Shown here: one piece after another, positions 1 through 10,923 of the stretch
Layout of the letters: each line of letters opens with the position of its first letter
How positions within the stretch are numbered: position 1 is the first letter of the stretch
Assembly: GCA_026874595.1 (NCBI GenBank)
Contig: CM049314.1
Location: 75,222,300-75,286,299, forward strand
DNA: 64,000 bases
Direction of reading: 5' to 3'
Source: Sipunculus nudus
Lineage: Eukaryota > Annelida > Sipuncula > Golfingiida > Sipunculidae
The notes under the pieces: generated by a model
Told to the model about the DNA's origin: nothing
The model's database searches: none
What the model saw: only the letters and a program-made list of their open reading frames with translations
Position numbers and translations under genes: made by a program

Positions 1-245
1 CATCTGTTTGTCTGCTGTGGGATAAAATCACTCATATCATTGCAGTGGTTTGACTTTTTCATCTGAAATTTTGCATGTGTATACATCTTGGATAGTTTCT
101 CGTTCAAATAACATCCATTCTAATATGTAACACATGTAAGTGTAACTCTATTTCCCCTTGCCACTCAATCCATGCCTCACTTATACCCGTCCTACTCTGA
201 TTTTGGCAGATACATGTAGTCACTTGTCGACTACCCGTATTCTAG
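1..245 (+). mobile_element. Hel-A Helitron-like element, 3' fragment
   Basis: The window opens inside a Hel-A copy. The internal unit text (TCACTCATATC, GTGGTTTGACTTTTTC, TTTTGCATGTG) is followed by the family 3' end: a TTTTGGCAGATAC motif, a stem-loop with arms near GTAGTC/GACTAC, then CCCGTATTCTAG. The family is defined by comparison with the copies at 1463-2642, 17744-18909, 32791-34121 and 52229-53682. No coding capacity is seen. Confidence 0.7.
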
Positions 246-864
246 TTTAGGATAAAATTTATTGTCTTGCACACGAGTAATACATGCAGTACTTGAAATT
301 GAGGACTTCTTACAACACAGCATATGATCTAGCCACAAAACATGGTTGCCTTTTAAAATTTCTCCCAAAGATAAATTACCACAACAAAAATTAAAATTAA
401 AATGGGTGAAAGGTCTGATGCATTTAGAATAGTTGTTATTATTTAGTTGAAACATGCCCTACTACCAGTCCTTGACCTGTAATCACTGTTTGTACATGTA
501 CTTCCAAAAGGCTTCTCCCTCATGTCAATTAACTTTTCCCTCCATAGCAATTCATAATGACTTAACTAAGTGCTGTTTCAAAAGAAGCAGACATATCTGT
601 CTGGTTCTATCTTCACCAACGGCTAGATAGTGGCCACACTCATCTCATTCACATGCTAGAGACCAAGTGACATACCTTGTACTCTACCCGAGAAATGGTT
701 GGGACTGGTAGCCTCCTTTGGGTTGAGTATTCCTGGCTTAGCTAGGAGTGCTTTGGTTTAAAGTCCACTTATATAATAGGACAAGTGGCTGGGAATTCTC
801 ACACATTCTGCATTGATGAAAGCTACAGTGGCTGGGCAGTATACAGATCAGTTCTGTTTTTCAG
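246..864. other. Single-copy-looking non-coding stretch before exon 1
   Basis: I see no repeat family member or credible ORF here. The last bases (854-864) are a pyrimidine-rich tract ending in TTTTTCAG, which is the splice acceptor of the exon at 865. The stretch is therefore most likely the 3' end of an intron whose upstream exon lies outside the window. Confidence 0.5.
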
Positions 865-1040
865 ATGAAAACTGTGCCAACTATGAACCAGCTGGTATTA
901 GGGATGGTTTCATCAAGAACAGTCAGATTTCGTCAAATTCTGAACAGGGTGAAGATACGGCAATCAATGTGAGGCCTGGTGGATTGAAAGCATGGTGCAG
1001 CCTCCGGGTCACGACACCAAATAGGAGACACTTCCTCACT
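865..1040 (+). CDS. Discoidin-EGF gene, exon a: N-terminal part of F5/8 type C domain
   Basis: This is an internal exon of 176 bp. It is bounded by the acceptor TTTTTCAG at 861-864 and the donor GTAAGT at 1041. It begins with two bases of a split codon and ends on a codon boundary. The translation from NCANYEPAGIRDGFI through LKAWCSLRVTT to NRRHFLT matches the start of F5/8C (discoidin, FA58C) domains: a first cysteine, a G-I-x-D-G-x-I-x-x-S-Q-I-S-S-type segment, then a G-x-x-A-W-C core before the strand leading to V-D-L. Such domains bind phospholipids or glycans on secreted or cell-surface proteins. The next exon continues in phase with VDLKTVERVIGV, exactly where the family has its V-D-L-G signature. 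The exon call is inference from splice signals and domain fit. No transcript is available. Confidence 0.8.
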
Positions 1041-1462
1041 GTAAGTGATTATACATCAATAAACTCGACTCCTCTAATGCTCTAATGAGAGAATATGGCA
1101 ATATAATTATGGCAGTGTTACTCCAGTTTTAAAATGGGACAAAAAATTTTATATATTATATGAGTCCTTTATCAGAAGAACATCAATTGCCTAGAGTGTG
1201 CTACCAGTAAGACATAATTTTATATAAAAAACGACAAACTTAATATGAAAGTCATCATTGAAAGGGCACTGAGCCTGCGACTAACTGGTGTTTTTTTTTT
1301 CAATTTTGATCTGTCTGCAATCATTAGCAACTGCTTGCAACTAAAGATCACAGTTTTTTATTTTGGAGATCATAACCTTGACAATGTGGTGTCCTCATAT
1401 GAAGGACAAGTCAGTACAGGCTCAGTCACCTGACCAAAACTCCTGCTACAGTTGGATGATAT

Positions 1463-2642
1463 TTGTATCCGCCAAAACGAAGTTTTGCGGATACTATGTT
1501 TTTGACCGGGTTCCGCCGCCGCCGCCGCGTTCGTTTCCGGAGAACTCCTCTGAGACTACTGGACAGATTTTTCCGAAACTTACACAAATTATCGGGTCAC
1601 ATGTGAACTGGTGCCTAACCAAGTGACCTTGACCTCTGACCTTTCGTCTCTGCCCAGCGGCTGTTTGTGCGTCTGTTTCCACACATAAACCCATATATAT
1701 CGGGAACCGTTTGACCGATCCGGAAAAAAAATTTACACAAATGTAGCCCTGGGATAGCTTTATAACATACACAACAAAAGGTGGCGCCACCTGCAACCAT
1801 GTTTGCACAGTGTCCATCTGTTCATCTGCCTGGGGTTAAAATCACTCATATCTCTGCAGTGGTTTGACTAATTCACCTAAAATTTGGCATGCATATACAT
1901 CCTAGATAGCTTTCTCGATTTAATGACAGGTGCCGCCACCTACATTCATGTTAATGCACCACACATCAACCCATATATCTCGGGAACCGTTTGACCGATC
2001 CAGAAAAAATTTTTACACAAATGTAGCCCTGGGATAGCTTTATAACATACACAACAAAAGGTGGCGCCACCTGCAACCATGTTTGCACATTGTCCATCTG
2101 TTCATCTGCCTGGGGTTAAAATCACTCATATCTCTGCAGTGGTTTGACTAATTCACCTAAAATTCGGCATGCGTATACATCCTAGATAGCTTTCTCGATT
2201 TTATGACAGGTGGCGCCACCTACATTCACTTTAACGCTCCACATATAAACCCATATATCTCAGGAACCGTTTGACCGATCCGGAAAAATTTTTTTACACA
2301 AATGTAGCCCTTGGATAGCTTTATATCATACACAAAAATGGTGGCGCCACCTGCAGCCACTTTTGCACAGCGTCCATCTGTTTGTCTGTTGTTGGTAAAA
2401 ATCACTCATATCTCTGCAGTGGTTTGACTTTTCCACATGAAATTTTGCTTGTGTATATATTTTGGATAGTTTCTCGTTCAAATAACAGGTGGTGACACCT
2501 ACAATCATGTTTATGTGGCAGTGATCATTCTATTATTTAACACATGTAACTTTATATCCCCTTGCCACTCAATCCATGCCTTCAGCCGTCCTTCTCTGAT
2601 TTTGGCGGATACACAGTCGCTTGTCGACTACCCGTATTCTAG
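1463..2642 (+). mobile_element. Hel-A Helitron-like element, full length (about 1.18 kb)
   Basis: The copy begins TTTGTATCC with a 5' hairpin: GTATCCGC at 1465 pairs with GCGGATAC at 1486 onward. It ends with TTTTGGCGGATAC, a stem-loop with arms near AGTCG/CGACT around a CTTGT loop, and CTAG at 2639-2642. The interior holds alternating units of about 147 and 132 bp. Four exact copies of GGTGGCGCCACC lie near 1780, 2060, 2208 and 2340. Upstream of the first is a GC-rich CCGCCGCCGCCGC run at 1512-1528. There is no target duplication. ORFs read from it are shadows of the tandem units. It lies in the first visible intron. Confidence 0.75.
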
Positions 2643-3062
2643 TCAGGCATTGCATTCATTGCTTGATGCGCACAACATGTTTGACTTCTTTGCTGCATGA
2701 AGAATAGCTGGACCTTTAACATAACATTTAAAATAAATGGAAAACAATGCTTTCCTTCTCATTCCAACTTCATTTGTGTTTAATTGGTTAAAGGTATAAA
2801 TACTACATGTGGGACTTAAATAGTTTCATTTTGCAGTGAGCTGTAAACAGGAGAACACCAGCCGCCCTGCCCTCTTTTACAAAAATACCCACTAACAATA
2901 TTTGTTTAAACACTCCAAAAGTTTGCTGCTCAACTCTGCCTTTAAATTATTTTTCTTTCATGCAAATATCTGCTTTTTTTTATGTCTGAAAGAATAAATG
3001 CCTATTTCAATGTGCTCCTGTTGGTAGTCCTTGAGCGAATCTTCGAACAAGCCCTTAGGTTT
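2643..3062. other. Intronic sequence without recognised features
   Basis: AT-rich sequence between a Hel-A copy and an inverted repeat, inside the intron 1041-3901. I see no ORF or repeat family member. Confidence 0.4.
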
Positions 3063-3660
3063 TCTGTTAAAGTGATACATGAAGATCATATTTCAAAACA
3101 ATACCCCTCTGGAAAAGTGTCTAAAAGACTTGAAATTGGCAATTTAAAAAAATAACCTTGGTACATATATTTAAAAAAAATAAATTGATTTTTGTCGAGG
3201 GTTCACTCTACAATATTGTTATGTGGAGATATATTTACTGCTAAATTCCATCAGAGCTACCAATTTACCTAATCTGATGTGCTGTATCCATCTAAGTTAA
3301 TTTCAAAACTCTTATTAAACCTTCAAAGCCTCCATCTGTTCTTCTGCCTTGGAATAAAATCACTCATATTTCTGCATTGGTTGGACTTATCCACCTGAAA
3401 TTTTGCATGTTTATACATCTTGGATAGCTTTCTTGAATTCTGCACATTTGAGTTAGGTAAAGTGTTAGCTCTGATGGAATTAAGAAGTAAATATCCCCAA
3501 CATAACAATTTCGTACCCTTGAACCCTTGACATAAATCCATTTATTTTCAAAAAAATTATGTACCTAGGTTAGTTTATAAAATTGCAGATTTCAAGCCTT
3601 TTGGACACCTTTCCAGAGGGGTAATGTTTTGAAATATGATCTCTGTGATCTTTAACAGAA
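3063..3660. repeat. Long imperfect inverted repeat (arms about 215 bp)
   Basis: The left arm, about 3063-3285, reappears reverse-complemented at about 3440-3660. Shared anchors include TCTGTTAAAG, ATCATATTTCAAAAC, CCCCTCTGGAAA and AATTCCATCAGAGCT, with moderate divergence and small indels. The spacer of about 150 bp contains one monomer of Hel-A-type sequence (AAATCACTCATATTTCTGC and neighbouring text). It could be a foldback/MITE-like element or an inverted duplication. Transcribed as part of the intron, it would form a long hairpin. Confidence 0.7.
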
Positions 3661-3901
3661 CACGGCATCAAACATAATAATGACTTATGGTGCAGCAAAA
3701 CTAAAAATTTCAGGATTGGCCCCAGGACTATGGTGGAAAGAACTATTTTAAAACTCATAACATATATAGCAGCAACATTATGGCCAGTGTACACTGCATT
3801 ACAAGTGTTTACAAAGAATGCATTGTGCAAATTCAGAACCTTTATAACAATTCAGAACCTTTATGATACATTTGCCATGCCTCTTGTTTTTAATTAAACA
3901 G

Positions 3902-4081
3902 GTTGACTTGAAGACAGTTGAACGTGTCATTGGGGTAGAACTAGAGAACATTGGAGACAATTCAAACAGCTTCTCAGTTCAACGGTACCCATATGTGAAG
4001 ACCTACAAATTGGCCTTTTCCTTTGATGATAAAAGCTATCAGTATATAAGAACAACTGACAAATTCTACCACATTGACTTT
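3902..4081 (+). CDS. Discoidin-EGF gene, exon b: central part of F5/8 type C domain
   Basis: This 180-bp exon is in phase 0 at both ends. Its acceptor is TTAAACAG at 3894-3901 and its donor GTAAGT at 4082. It encodes VDLKTVERVIGVELENIG, a polar loop, then YVKTYKLAFSFDDKSYQYI and a short tail ending FYHIDF. The V-D-L segment, the R-V-I-G strand and the V-x-x-Y-K-L-x-x-S-x-D-x-x-x-Y segment are the recognised middle of FA58C domains. There the family typically has a W or V at the Y-V-K-T position and a W five residues after the aspartate. Here the latter is Y. Exon a joins it with no frame change, and the next recognised exon, 17.5 kb downstream, also starts in phase 0. Confidence 0.82.
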
Positions 4082-4157
4082 GTAAGTGTCATGGTTTAAT
4101 TATTTTGATTTTGTTAAGTAACTGACAAAGAACATACACAACTGGTTTTTTTTTTTT

Positions 4158-4950
4158 AGCTCAGATGACTATAAGTCATCTGAGCTGTAGTCATGGTCCT
4201 TTGTCTTTCATCTGTCAAGCTGGATGTCCATTTACATGGCACATTCTAAAACAATTAGACCTGCAATTCCAAAATTGACACAGAATAAGATGTCCTCAAA
4301 TTCTTCTACCATACCAAAAATTGGGTCACTTCGACTATGTCCCCCTTGAGAAAGGAAAAACCTCAATTTTCGATTAAAAAACCATTGTTACACTTCAAGA
4401 CTGCTTAATATGAAAACCACTTATCTGTTTTTGATCATATTTAATATACATGTCCCTCTATATGTCCTATGTAAATACAAGGAATTACTAGTAGGTCATT
4501 ATTTTGTAATTTCTTAAATTGATTGGCCAGAACATAATGCACTTTGAAAAAAAAAAAGGAAATATATTTACTCACTTAACATGAGAATTGTTGAAGCTAG
4601 AGACTTTTTTTTCAGAGATATAACAGAGATATAACTCAGTGTATTGCAATGATTGTAATTATTTGAAATGTACTTCTTTCATTGTAAAGCTGTTTCCACT
4701 CCATTGTACAAAATACTCTAATTCAAGGAGTAATCCAAAATACAATATTGTGGTAATGTAACATTTTTAAGGAATTTAATTTCCTTTTAAAAATTTTTAA
4801 CAAATTAAAATATAATTAAACCAATCAGGAAGCATAATTTGATTATAAGTGAGCCAAATTCTGGATAAATAAAGATGCAATTAAAATCGTAAATTCTTAA
4901 TCAAGATATTAATTTTTATGCAAATTTATAAAATATATTTTTGTGGTAAA
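4158..4950 (+). mobile_element. Hel-C2 Helentron-like element, 5' part only
   Basis: The copy starts with the Hel-C terminal imperfect palindrome (AGCTCAGATGAC then GTCATCTGAGCT) and continues with the C2-type sequence seen in reverse at 8491-10923: TAGTCATGGTCC, the ACACTTCAAGACTGC segment and GAATTACTAGTAGG. It fades out near 4950 before any 3' terminus, so it is truncated or very diverged. No coding sequence is seen. The right boundary is approximate. Confidence 0.55.
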
Positions 4951-5018
4951 TGTGGAAATGTGCATGCGTGAGAATGAGACATCACAGCCAAAAATAGTTT
5001 ACCAAATTTGATTTTTTT

Positions 5019-6575
5019 AGCTCAGCTGACCTAAAGTCATCTGAGTTATAGGGATCACCTTTTGTCCGTCTTCCGTCCGGCCGTCCGGGCTTCTGTCCGT
5101 TAACAGGGCACAAATCGTAACCGCTGGACCTGGAATCTTCTAACTTTACATCCAGAGAGGTCCATAAAAAATCTCTTTGGAAACCTGGAAATTGGTCTCT
5201 GTTACCCATATCCTTTGAGCTATGGGGCCCCAAAGTACCCCAAAGAATGGTCAAAAATTTCCTACAAAACTTCAATATCTCATTAACTACATCACTGATG
5301 GTCATGATTTTTGGCATAGATATTGATCATGAGATTTTCCATCAGTTTATGCAGACTGGTGGCGCCACCTGTATTTTTCAATTTATAACGAATTTTTTTC
5401 TCTATTTTTGAGACCTTTAAAAATGTGGACATCTGTTAACAGGGCACAAATCATAAAGACTGGACATACAATCTTCATTCTTGACATTCTGAGAGACCTA
5501 TGAAAAGTCTCCATGGAAACCAGAAATTAGGTCTCTGTTACCCATATCCTTTGTGCTATGGGGCCCCAAAGTACCTCCCAGAATAGTGAAAAATTTCATA
5601 CAAAAACTTCAATATCTCATTAACTACATCACTGATCGTCATGATTTTTGGCATACATATTAATCATGAGATTTTCCATCAGTTTATGCAGACTGGTGGC
5701 GCCACCTGTATTTTTCGATTTATAACGAATTTTTTTCTCTATTTTTGAGACCTTTAAAAATGTGGACATCTGTTAACAGGGCACAAATCATAAAGACTGG
5801 ACATACAATCTTCATTCTTGACATTCTGAGAGACCTATGAAAAGTCTCCATGGAAACCAGAAATTAGGTCTCTGTTACCCATATCCTTCGAGCTATGGGG
5901 CCCCAAAGTACCCCCCCCCCCAGAAATAGTGAAAAATTTCCTACAAAAACTTCAAAATCTCATTAACTACTTCACTGATGGTTTTTAATTTTGGCATACA
6001 TATTAATCATGAGATGTTTCATCAGTTTCTGCAGACTGGTGGCGCCAACTGTATTTTTCAAATTTTTACGAATTATTTTCTCTATTTTTGAGACCTTTAA
6101 AGATGTTGTTATCTGTCAACAGGGTACAAAGTGTAACAACTGGACCTAGAATCTTCATTCTTGTCATGCAAGGAGGCCCATGAAAACTGTTTGTGGAAAC
6201 CTGAAATTAGGTCTCTGTTACCCATATCCTTCAAGCTATAGGACTCCAAAGTATCTCTCAGAATAATGGAAAATCTGATATAAAAGCTGAAGTATCTGAA
6301 CAACTAATCCAGAGACCACCATGCTTCTTTGCATGGATATTGATCATTAAGTGTTTTTATTAGTTTCTGCAGACTGGTGGAACCACATTTTTACTTAAAG
6401 TTGACGCATTTTTTCTCTATTCTTGAGATATATTAATACAGACACAATCTCAGCCTGTTTGTTTATCTGTTTGATGCTTCATTTCAATGGATATATACTA
6501 CCAATCAGATGATAAAATTTTCTTTTGCAAATCTCTTCCCGGTCAGCTGAGCGTCATGACCCATGGGTCACTTGT
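5019..6575 (+). mobile_element. Hel-C1 Helentron-like element, full length (1.56 kb)
   Basis: The 5' end is AGCTCAGCTGACCTAAAG followed by TCATCTGAG, in a T run. The 3' end is GTCAGCTGAGC, the palindrome TGACCCATGGGTCA, then CTTGT. The 5' GCTCAGCTGA therefore recurs inverted as TCAGCTGAGC just before the 3' hairpin. The interior is about three divergent units of about 340 bp, each ending CAGACTGGTGGCGCCACCTG or a decayed form, near 5356, 5695 and 6038. A poly-C run lies at 5912-5921. The element is non-autonomous, and open frames in it are chance. Confidence 0.75.
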
Positions 6576-6789
6576 TGGTAAGTGCTATACCGTGCCTGAC
6601 TAAATATATCTTCATAAAATTGATAATAAGCAACACAACCTATAGAGCATACAGATTTCACTTTTTGAATCATGTGGAGACAACTAGCTATGTATTGAAT
6701 TACCAGAACTAATTATCGCCCACCTTGCAGTGGTTGCTAACATCAAACGATACCTGACCATAGGAAATCCCCTTGGCAAGAACTTTTCA

Positions 6790-7325
6790 TAGATCAGTGT
6801 GATCTCAGACTGTCAAATGGAGATGAGTTTTTATGCCAATCATGCGGTGAAAAATACAAAAAGAGAGATAAACCATCAACAAATAAAACAAACGCAGAAA
6901 GATTCCATGTAACTAAAGAAAGAGATATATTTTAAAGATACTTGAATCAAATAAAGAGGATGAATTTCCAGAAAACTTCATTAGAAATTTAGTTCCAGTT
7001 TTCTAACATTCTAAAGATGAAGTCATAGAACTATTACATAGTAAAAACATTGATACTCTGTCAAAAATTATGGGAAATGGCCTTCTCTGAATTGGTACAT
7101 AAAATTACAGCATATGCAGGAAGGGTACTCTATGCTCGAAGGAAGAAAGATCGTTTAGCTCAAGACATCTATGTTTTTGCATTCTCAGCCGTGAATGAAC
7201 TGCCAGACAGGCACCTTGCTAAGCATATCAAACCGATGGTAGACCTGAATGCAATGCATCTGTCAGTATCAGGAGAGGATGAAAATGATACTTCATTGTT
7301 ACAGATGATGCACTGCAAAAAATAA
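6790..7325 (+). pseudogene. Degenerate coding remnant of unknown family
   Basis: From about 6793 a frame reads DQCDLRLSNGDEFLCQSCG and onward, a Cys-x2-Cys segment in a basic context, until a stop near 6934. Neighbouring frames continue with NKEDEFPENFIRNLVPVF and KDEVIELLHSKNIDTL. A 91-codon open frame, 7050-7325, then contains YAGRVLYARRKKDRLAQDI. The amino-acid composition looks coding, but the reading frame changes at least twice and has stops, so this is a decayed gene or transposon ORF. I do not recognise the family. It stops where a CACTGCAAAAAA sequence begins at 7310, which may be the end of a later insertion. Confidence 0.4.
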
Positions 7326-7800
7326 CTTACTTAGAATAATGAAAAATCTTAAAATAAGTAAAATTATCTTGGGAGTCAGATAAGAAATATTTTCTTGTTA
7401 GCTATAAGGAATATTTTCTTATTTCAAGGAATATTTACTTGAATTAGTTTCTCATTTCAAGGAATATTTACTAGATTGACTTTCTTATTTCAAGGAATAT
7501 TTACTAGATTTAGTTTCTTATTTCAAGGAATATTTACTAGATTTAGTTTCTTATTTCAAGGAATATTTACTTGATTTAGTTTATTATTTCAAGAAAAATT
7601 TACTTAGCTTCTTTCAAGGAAAATTTTCTAGTCCAAGGAATATTTCCTTAATTCAAGAAAATTTGTTCCAGAAAAATTCTCTTGATTTAAGCAAAATGGG
7701 AGTCAGATAAGAAAAATTGACTAGGACAAGTAACATTTCCTTGAATAAGGAATATGACCTGTTCAATCTTTCTAGTTCAAGAAAATCCTGCTGAAACAAT
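7310..7800. repeat. CACTGCAAAAAA-bounded region with 33-bp tandem repeat
   Basis: Four to five copies of a 33-bp unit (CAAGGAATATTTACTAGA then TTTAGTTTCTTATTT) start at 7458, 7491, 7524 and 7557, with degenerate flanking copies to about 7610. The region opens with CACTGCAAAAAATAACTTAC at 7310. A reverse-oriented version, ATTTTTTGCAGTG, ends at about 14718, and related AAGGAAAATTTTCTTATC text lies at 14650-15180. The two could be the ends of one large interrupted inverted-repeat DNA element. I cannot show an empty site. Confidence 0.5.
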
Positions 7801-8490
7801 TGTCACCTGCATTAATTCAGTATATGCATATAGCTTGATGCATGATGGTTCTAAATTATAGCATAATAAATGACAACTTGAATATCATGAGTGTCTACAA
7901 ACAATAGAAATATTAACAAATGCAACTTTCAACTACATCTCTTTTATTTCATTTATGTGTGTATCAGACAGTATATATGATACAATCAAACATAGATCTA
8001 CTGTTATCTACATATGTATAATACATAAACTTAATGATATGATGGTACAGATAATTATAAGGCTAAATCCTTGCAGGTTCCTCTCTGAATATAAAGTTGA
8101 TGTAAGAAACACCAGCTGTTAAAACAAAGGTCCTCTAGATAAAATTACTGACAATCATAATAAAATTGTAACAGAATGCATAAAAATATAAACATATATA
8201 CAGATTGTAAGAATATATTTATACAGTAGCTATAACAACTTCCATCTGCTTTTTTTTCCCACATAACCATCAATATAAAAAATGTACAACCTTAGAATAT
8301 TTATAATTATTTAGGAAACACTGACCTTTTCTATGATTGTCAGCTTGTAAATTAGTACCACTTTATTGTTAAATGAATATATCTAAATTATCTAATACCT
8401 TTAATTTTATTAAAAGGTTGTTGTTGTTGAAACATATTAGTTACATTTGAATTGTATCTTTGTAATGTTTCTAAAGAGTACATGTTTTAA
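7801..8490. other. AT-rich intronic sequence, nothing recognised
   Basis: Low-complexity AT-rich sequence with many short A/T runs. I see no credible ORF, RNA gene or member of the repeat families defined in this window. Confidence 0.4.
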
Positions 8491-10923
8491 AACAAAGGGC
8501 CCATGGGTCATGGCGCTCAGCTGTTATATATGATCACAAAATATGATTTGGAAGAGGGGGCAGGCAGATGCTTTTTTTCATGGAAATATAAGCTGTATTA
8601 TGAGTTGATGATGTTTAACTCAAGTTATGTAAGATTTTGATCAAATCCTTGGAGTTGCGAAGAGGATTGATATCATTGATATTATTTACATTTGGAAATG
8701 GTGTGCTATAGTCACACAGGTTTTGACTTGGCCTTATAACTTTATCTACATTGCTTTTAAGTTAACTGTCATTCAATAATTACAGGTTATCCCTACCCAC
8801 GAGTAGCACTAGCACAAATAATATAAGAGTTTATATATTTATTAAAAGTTAATATCAATGATTGTGCCAAATATAGTTTAAACTAAAAATGATAACAGTA
8901 TCATCTAAAAAAATGTTTTAATAATATGATTGAAATAAATGATTATTAAAATAATATAAAATGTATTCATGAATGCATTCCTTATTACATTTTGAAAGTA
9001 TTTGCATTCTTATTCAAATACTTTCATTTTTACCTTTATTCTTATTTGTTTTCATATGCAGGAAATTATAGAGTATTCATATTCATATTCATATGCATGT
9101 ACAAAGTATTCTCACCATGTCTGGTATTTATTCAGTTTCAGTTTAAGTTGTTGAGAATCCAGAATATACAAATTTCACATATTCAAATAAAGACCTGGTT
9201 TTATGGCTTTAATTTATATTTATAAATTAAACTATTATATTCACTTGGACTACTTTCACATCAATCTATACACTAAGCCAGAGCAAGAGTCTTATAACAA
9301 TTTATATAATATTAACATTACAGACATCATAATGAGAACTTGTCCAAGATCATATTTAAATATTTTTATTTTTTAAAAACATGTATAAAAAAAATAATTC
9401 AAAGCAATCTCAGCTATGAAACCAATATATGTGTAAAAAATAACCAAAGAATAAGAAAACCCTATAAATTATACGAGGAGCAAACTAGAGATCAGCAAAT
9501 TTAATTTTATTAACTGAAATAAAGGAACCAGTAATATAAATTTTGATTATATATACATTGTATTATGTGACAGCTGAAACAGCCATGAGTCTCAATGTCA
9601 TCAGTGAAACATATTGACATCTTTAATCAGTACTTGTTTGAGTAAAATTTTTAAATTTTGTCATACATGTATTTTAATTTTTGTTTAATTTTGCAATAAA
9701 TGGAAGTTAACAAGCTGAAACACTTGGAAAAGACCTGGAAATTTAGATTAATATTATCAACTGCATCTTTGTCTATCATTAATTTTCTTCATAAAATCCC
9801 TAATAGTAAAGAACAATATATTTTTTTTGCATTATAGAAAATGAAATGAAAAATATCTAAGTGACTGCATGGTGTTGTTTGGAAAACATTTTCATCACTC
9901 CATACAAGATCCATACAACATCAATATTTGCAAGGGAATTCCCTGTTACTCATAAAATATCAAATTCCTTTTCCATTAATTTTTCTTAAAGTTGTTATGA
10001 TAAACAAATAAAAATTTATTTAATTATTGTTTATTATGTTGTTGGTCAAAATAACTACTAGATGAGTTGGGTTTGACACCTGGACCATGAGCTTGCTGGC
10101 TGCCCAGTATATACCCCATTTCATGCGTGCATAATTAGCCTGAAAGGTCATCAAGGGGACATCTAGAGGGGCTTCAGTATAGCCTAAGTGCGACATAGTC
10201 TCATAAAAACTTAAATAAAAGCTACAGTTTTGGGCAATACCTTTCAACTTTCAGTATTTAGAAACTGAAATCCTTACATGTATGAAAAATGATATGAAAA
10301 TCAAATCAACAGTGCCTAAAGGGAAAAATGTGCCATTGCCAAACTTGGGCAAACTTTAAGGTACTGATTTTATATTTTTTGTACTAACTTATAAAATTTG
10401 AAAAATTCAGATCTAATATTTGGTATACAATTGAATCTTGTTTTAATGAAGTTATATTCCTGAAAAAAGTCTCTTGCTTCAGCAATTCTTATGTTAATTG
10501 AGTAAATATATTTCCTGATTTTTTACAAAATGCATTATGTTTGGACCCATAACTTCAACAAATTATGCAATACTGACCTTATTTCTGGTATGTACATAGG
10601 AAATGTATAGACAAATATTTATACTAAGTATGATCAAAAACAGATAAGTGGTTTTGATATTAGGCAGTCCTGAAGTGGGACAATGGCTTTTAAATGGAAA
10701 ATTGAGGTTTTTCCTTAATATCTCAAAGGAAAGAAGACGTATTGACCCACTTTCGGTACCTTAAGAAATTTTGGGGACATCTAACTGTAGGCCGAATTTC
10801 GGATTTGTAGGTCCAATGGTGTTCAAATGTGCTTGTCTTACGGATGGACAGAAGGACAGACAGATAAATCACGGACAATGGACCATGACTATAGCTCAGA
10901 TGACTTACAGTCAGCTGAGCTAA
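8491..10923 (-). mobile_element. Hel-C2 Helentron-like element, full length, minus strand (2.43 kb)
   Basis: Read on the minus strand, it starts at 10923 with AGCTCAGCTGAC...GTCATCTGAGCTATAGTC. It ends at 8491 with ACAGCTGAGCGCCATGACC, then CATGGGCCCTTTGTT. It is the inverted counterpart of the copy at 43926-47711: both share the segments CCAACCCAACTCATCTAG/CAAACCCAACTCATCTAG (sense), ATTCATGAATGCATTC, and the terminus ATCATATATAACAGCTGAG. A short frame over 10020-10247 has a similar frame at 46485-46718, ending VSNPTHLVV in both. It covers only about 40 comparable residues and has no recognisable domain. Confidence 0.7.
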
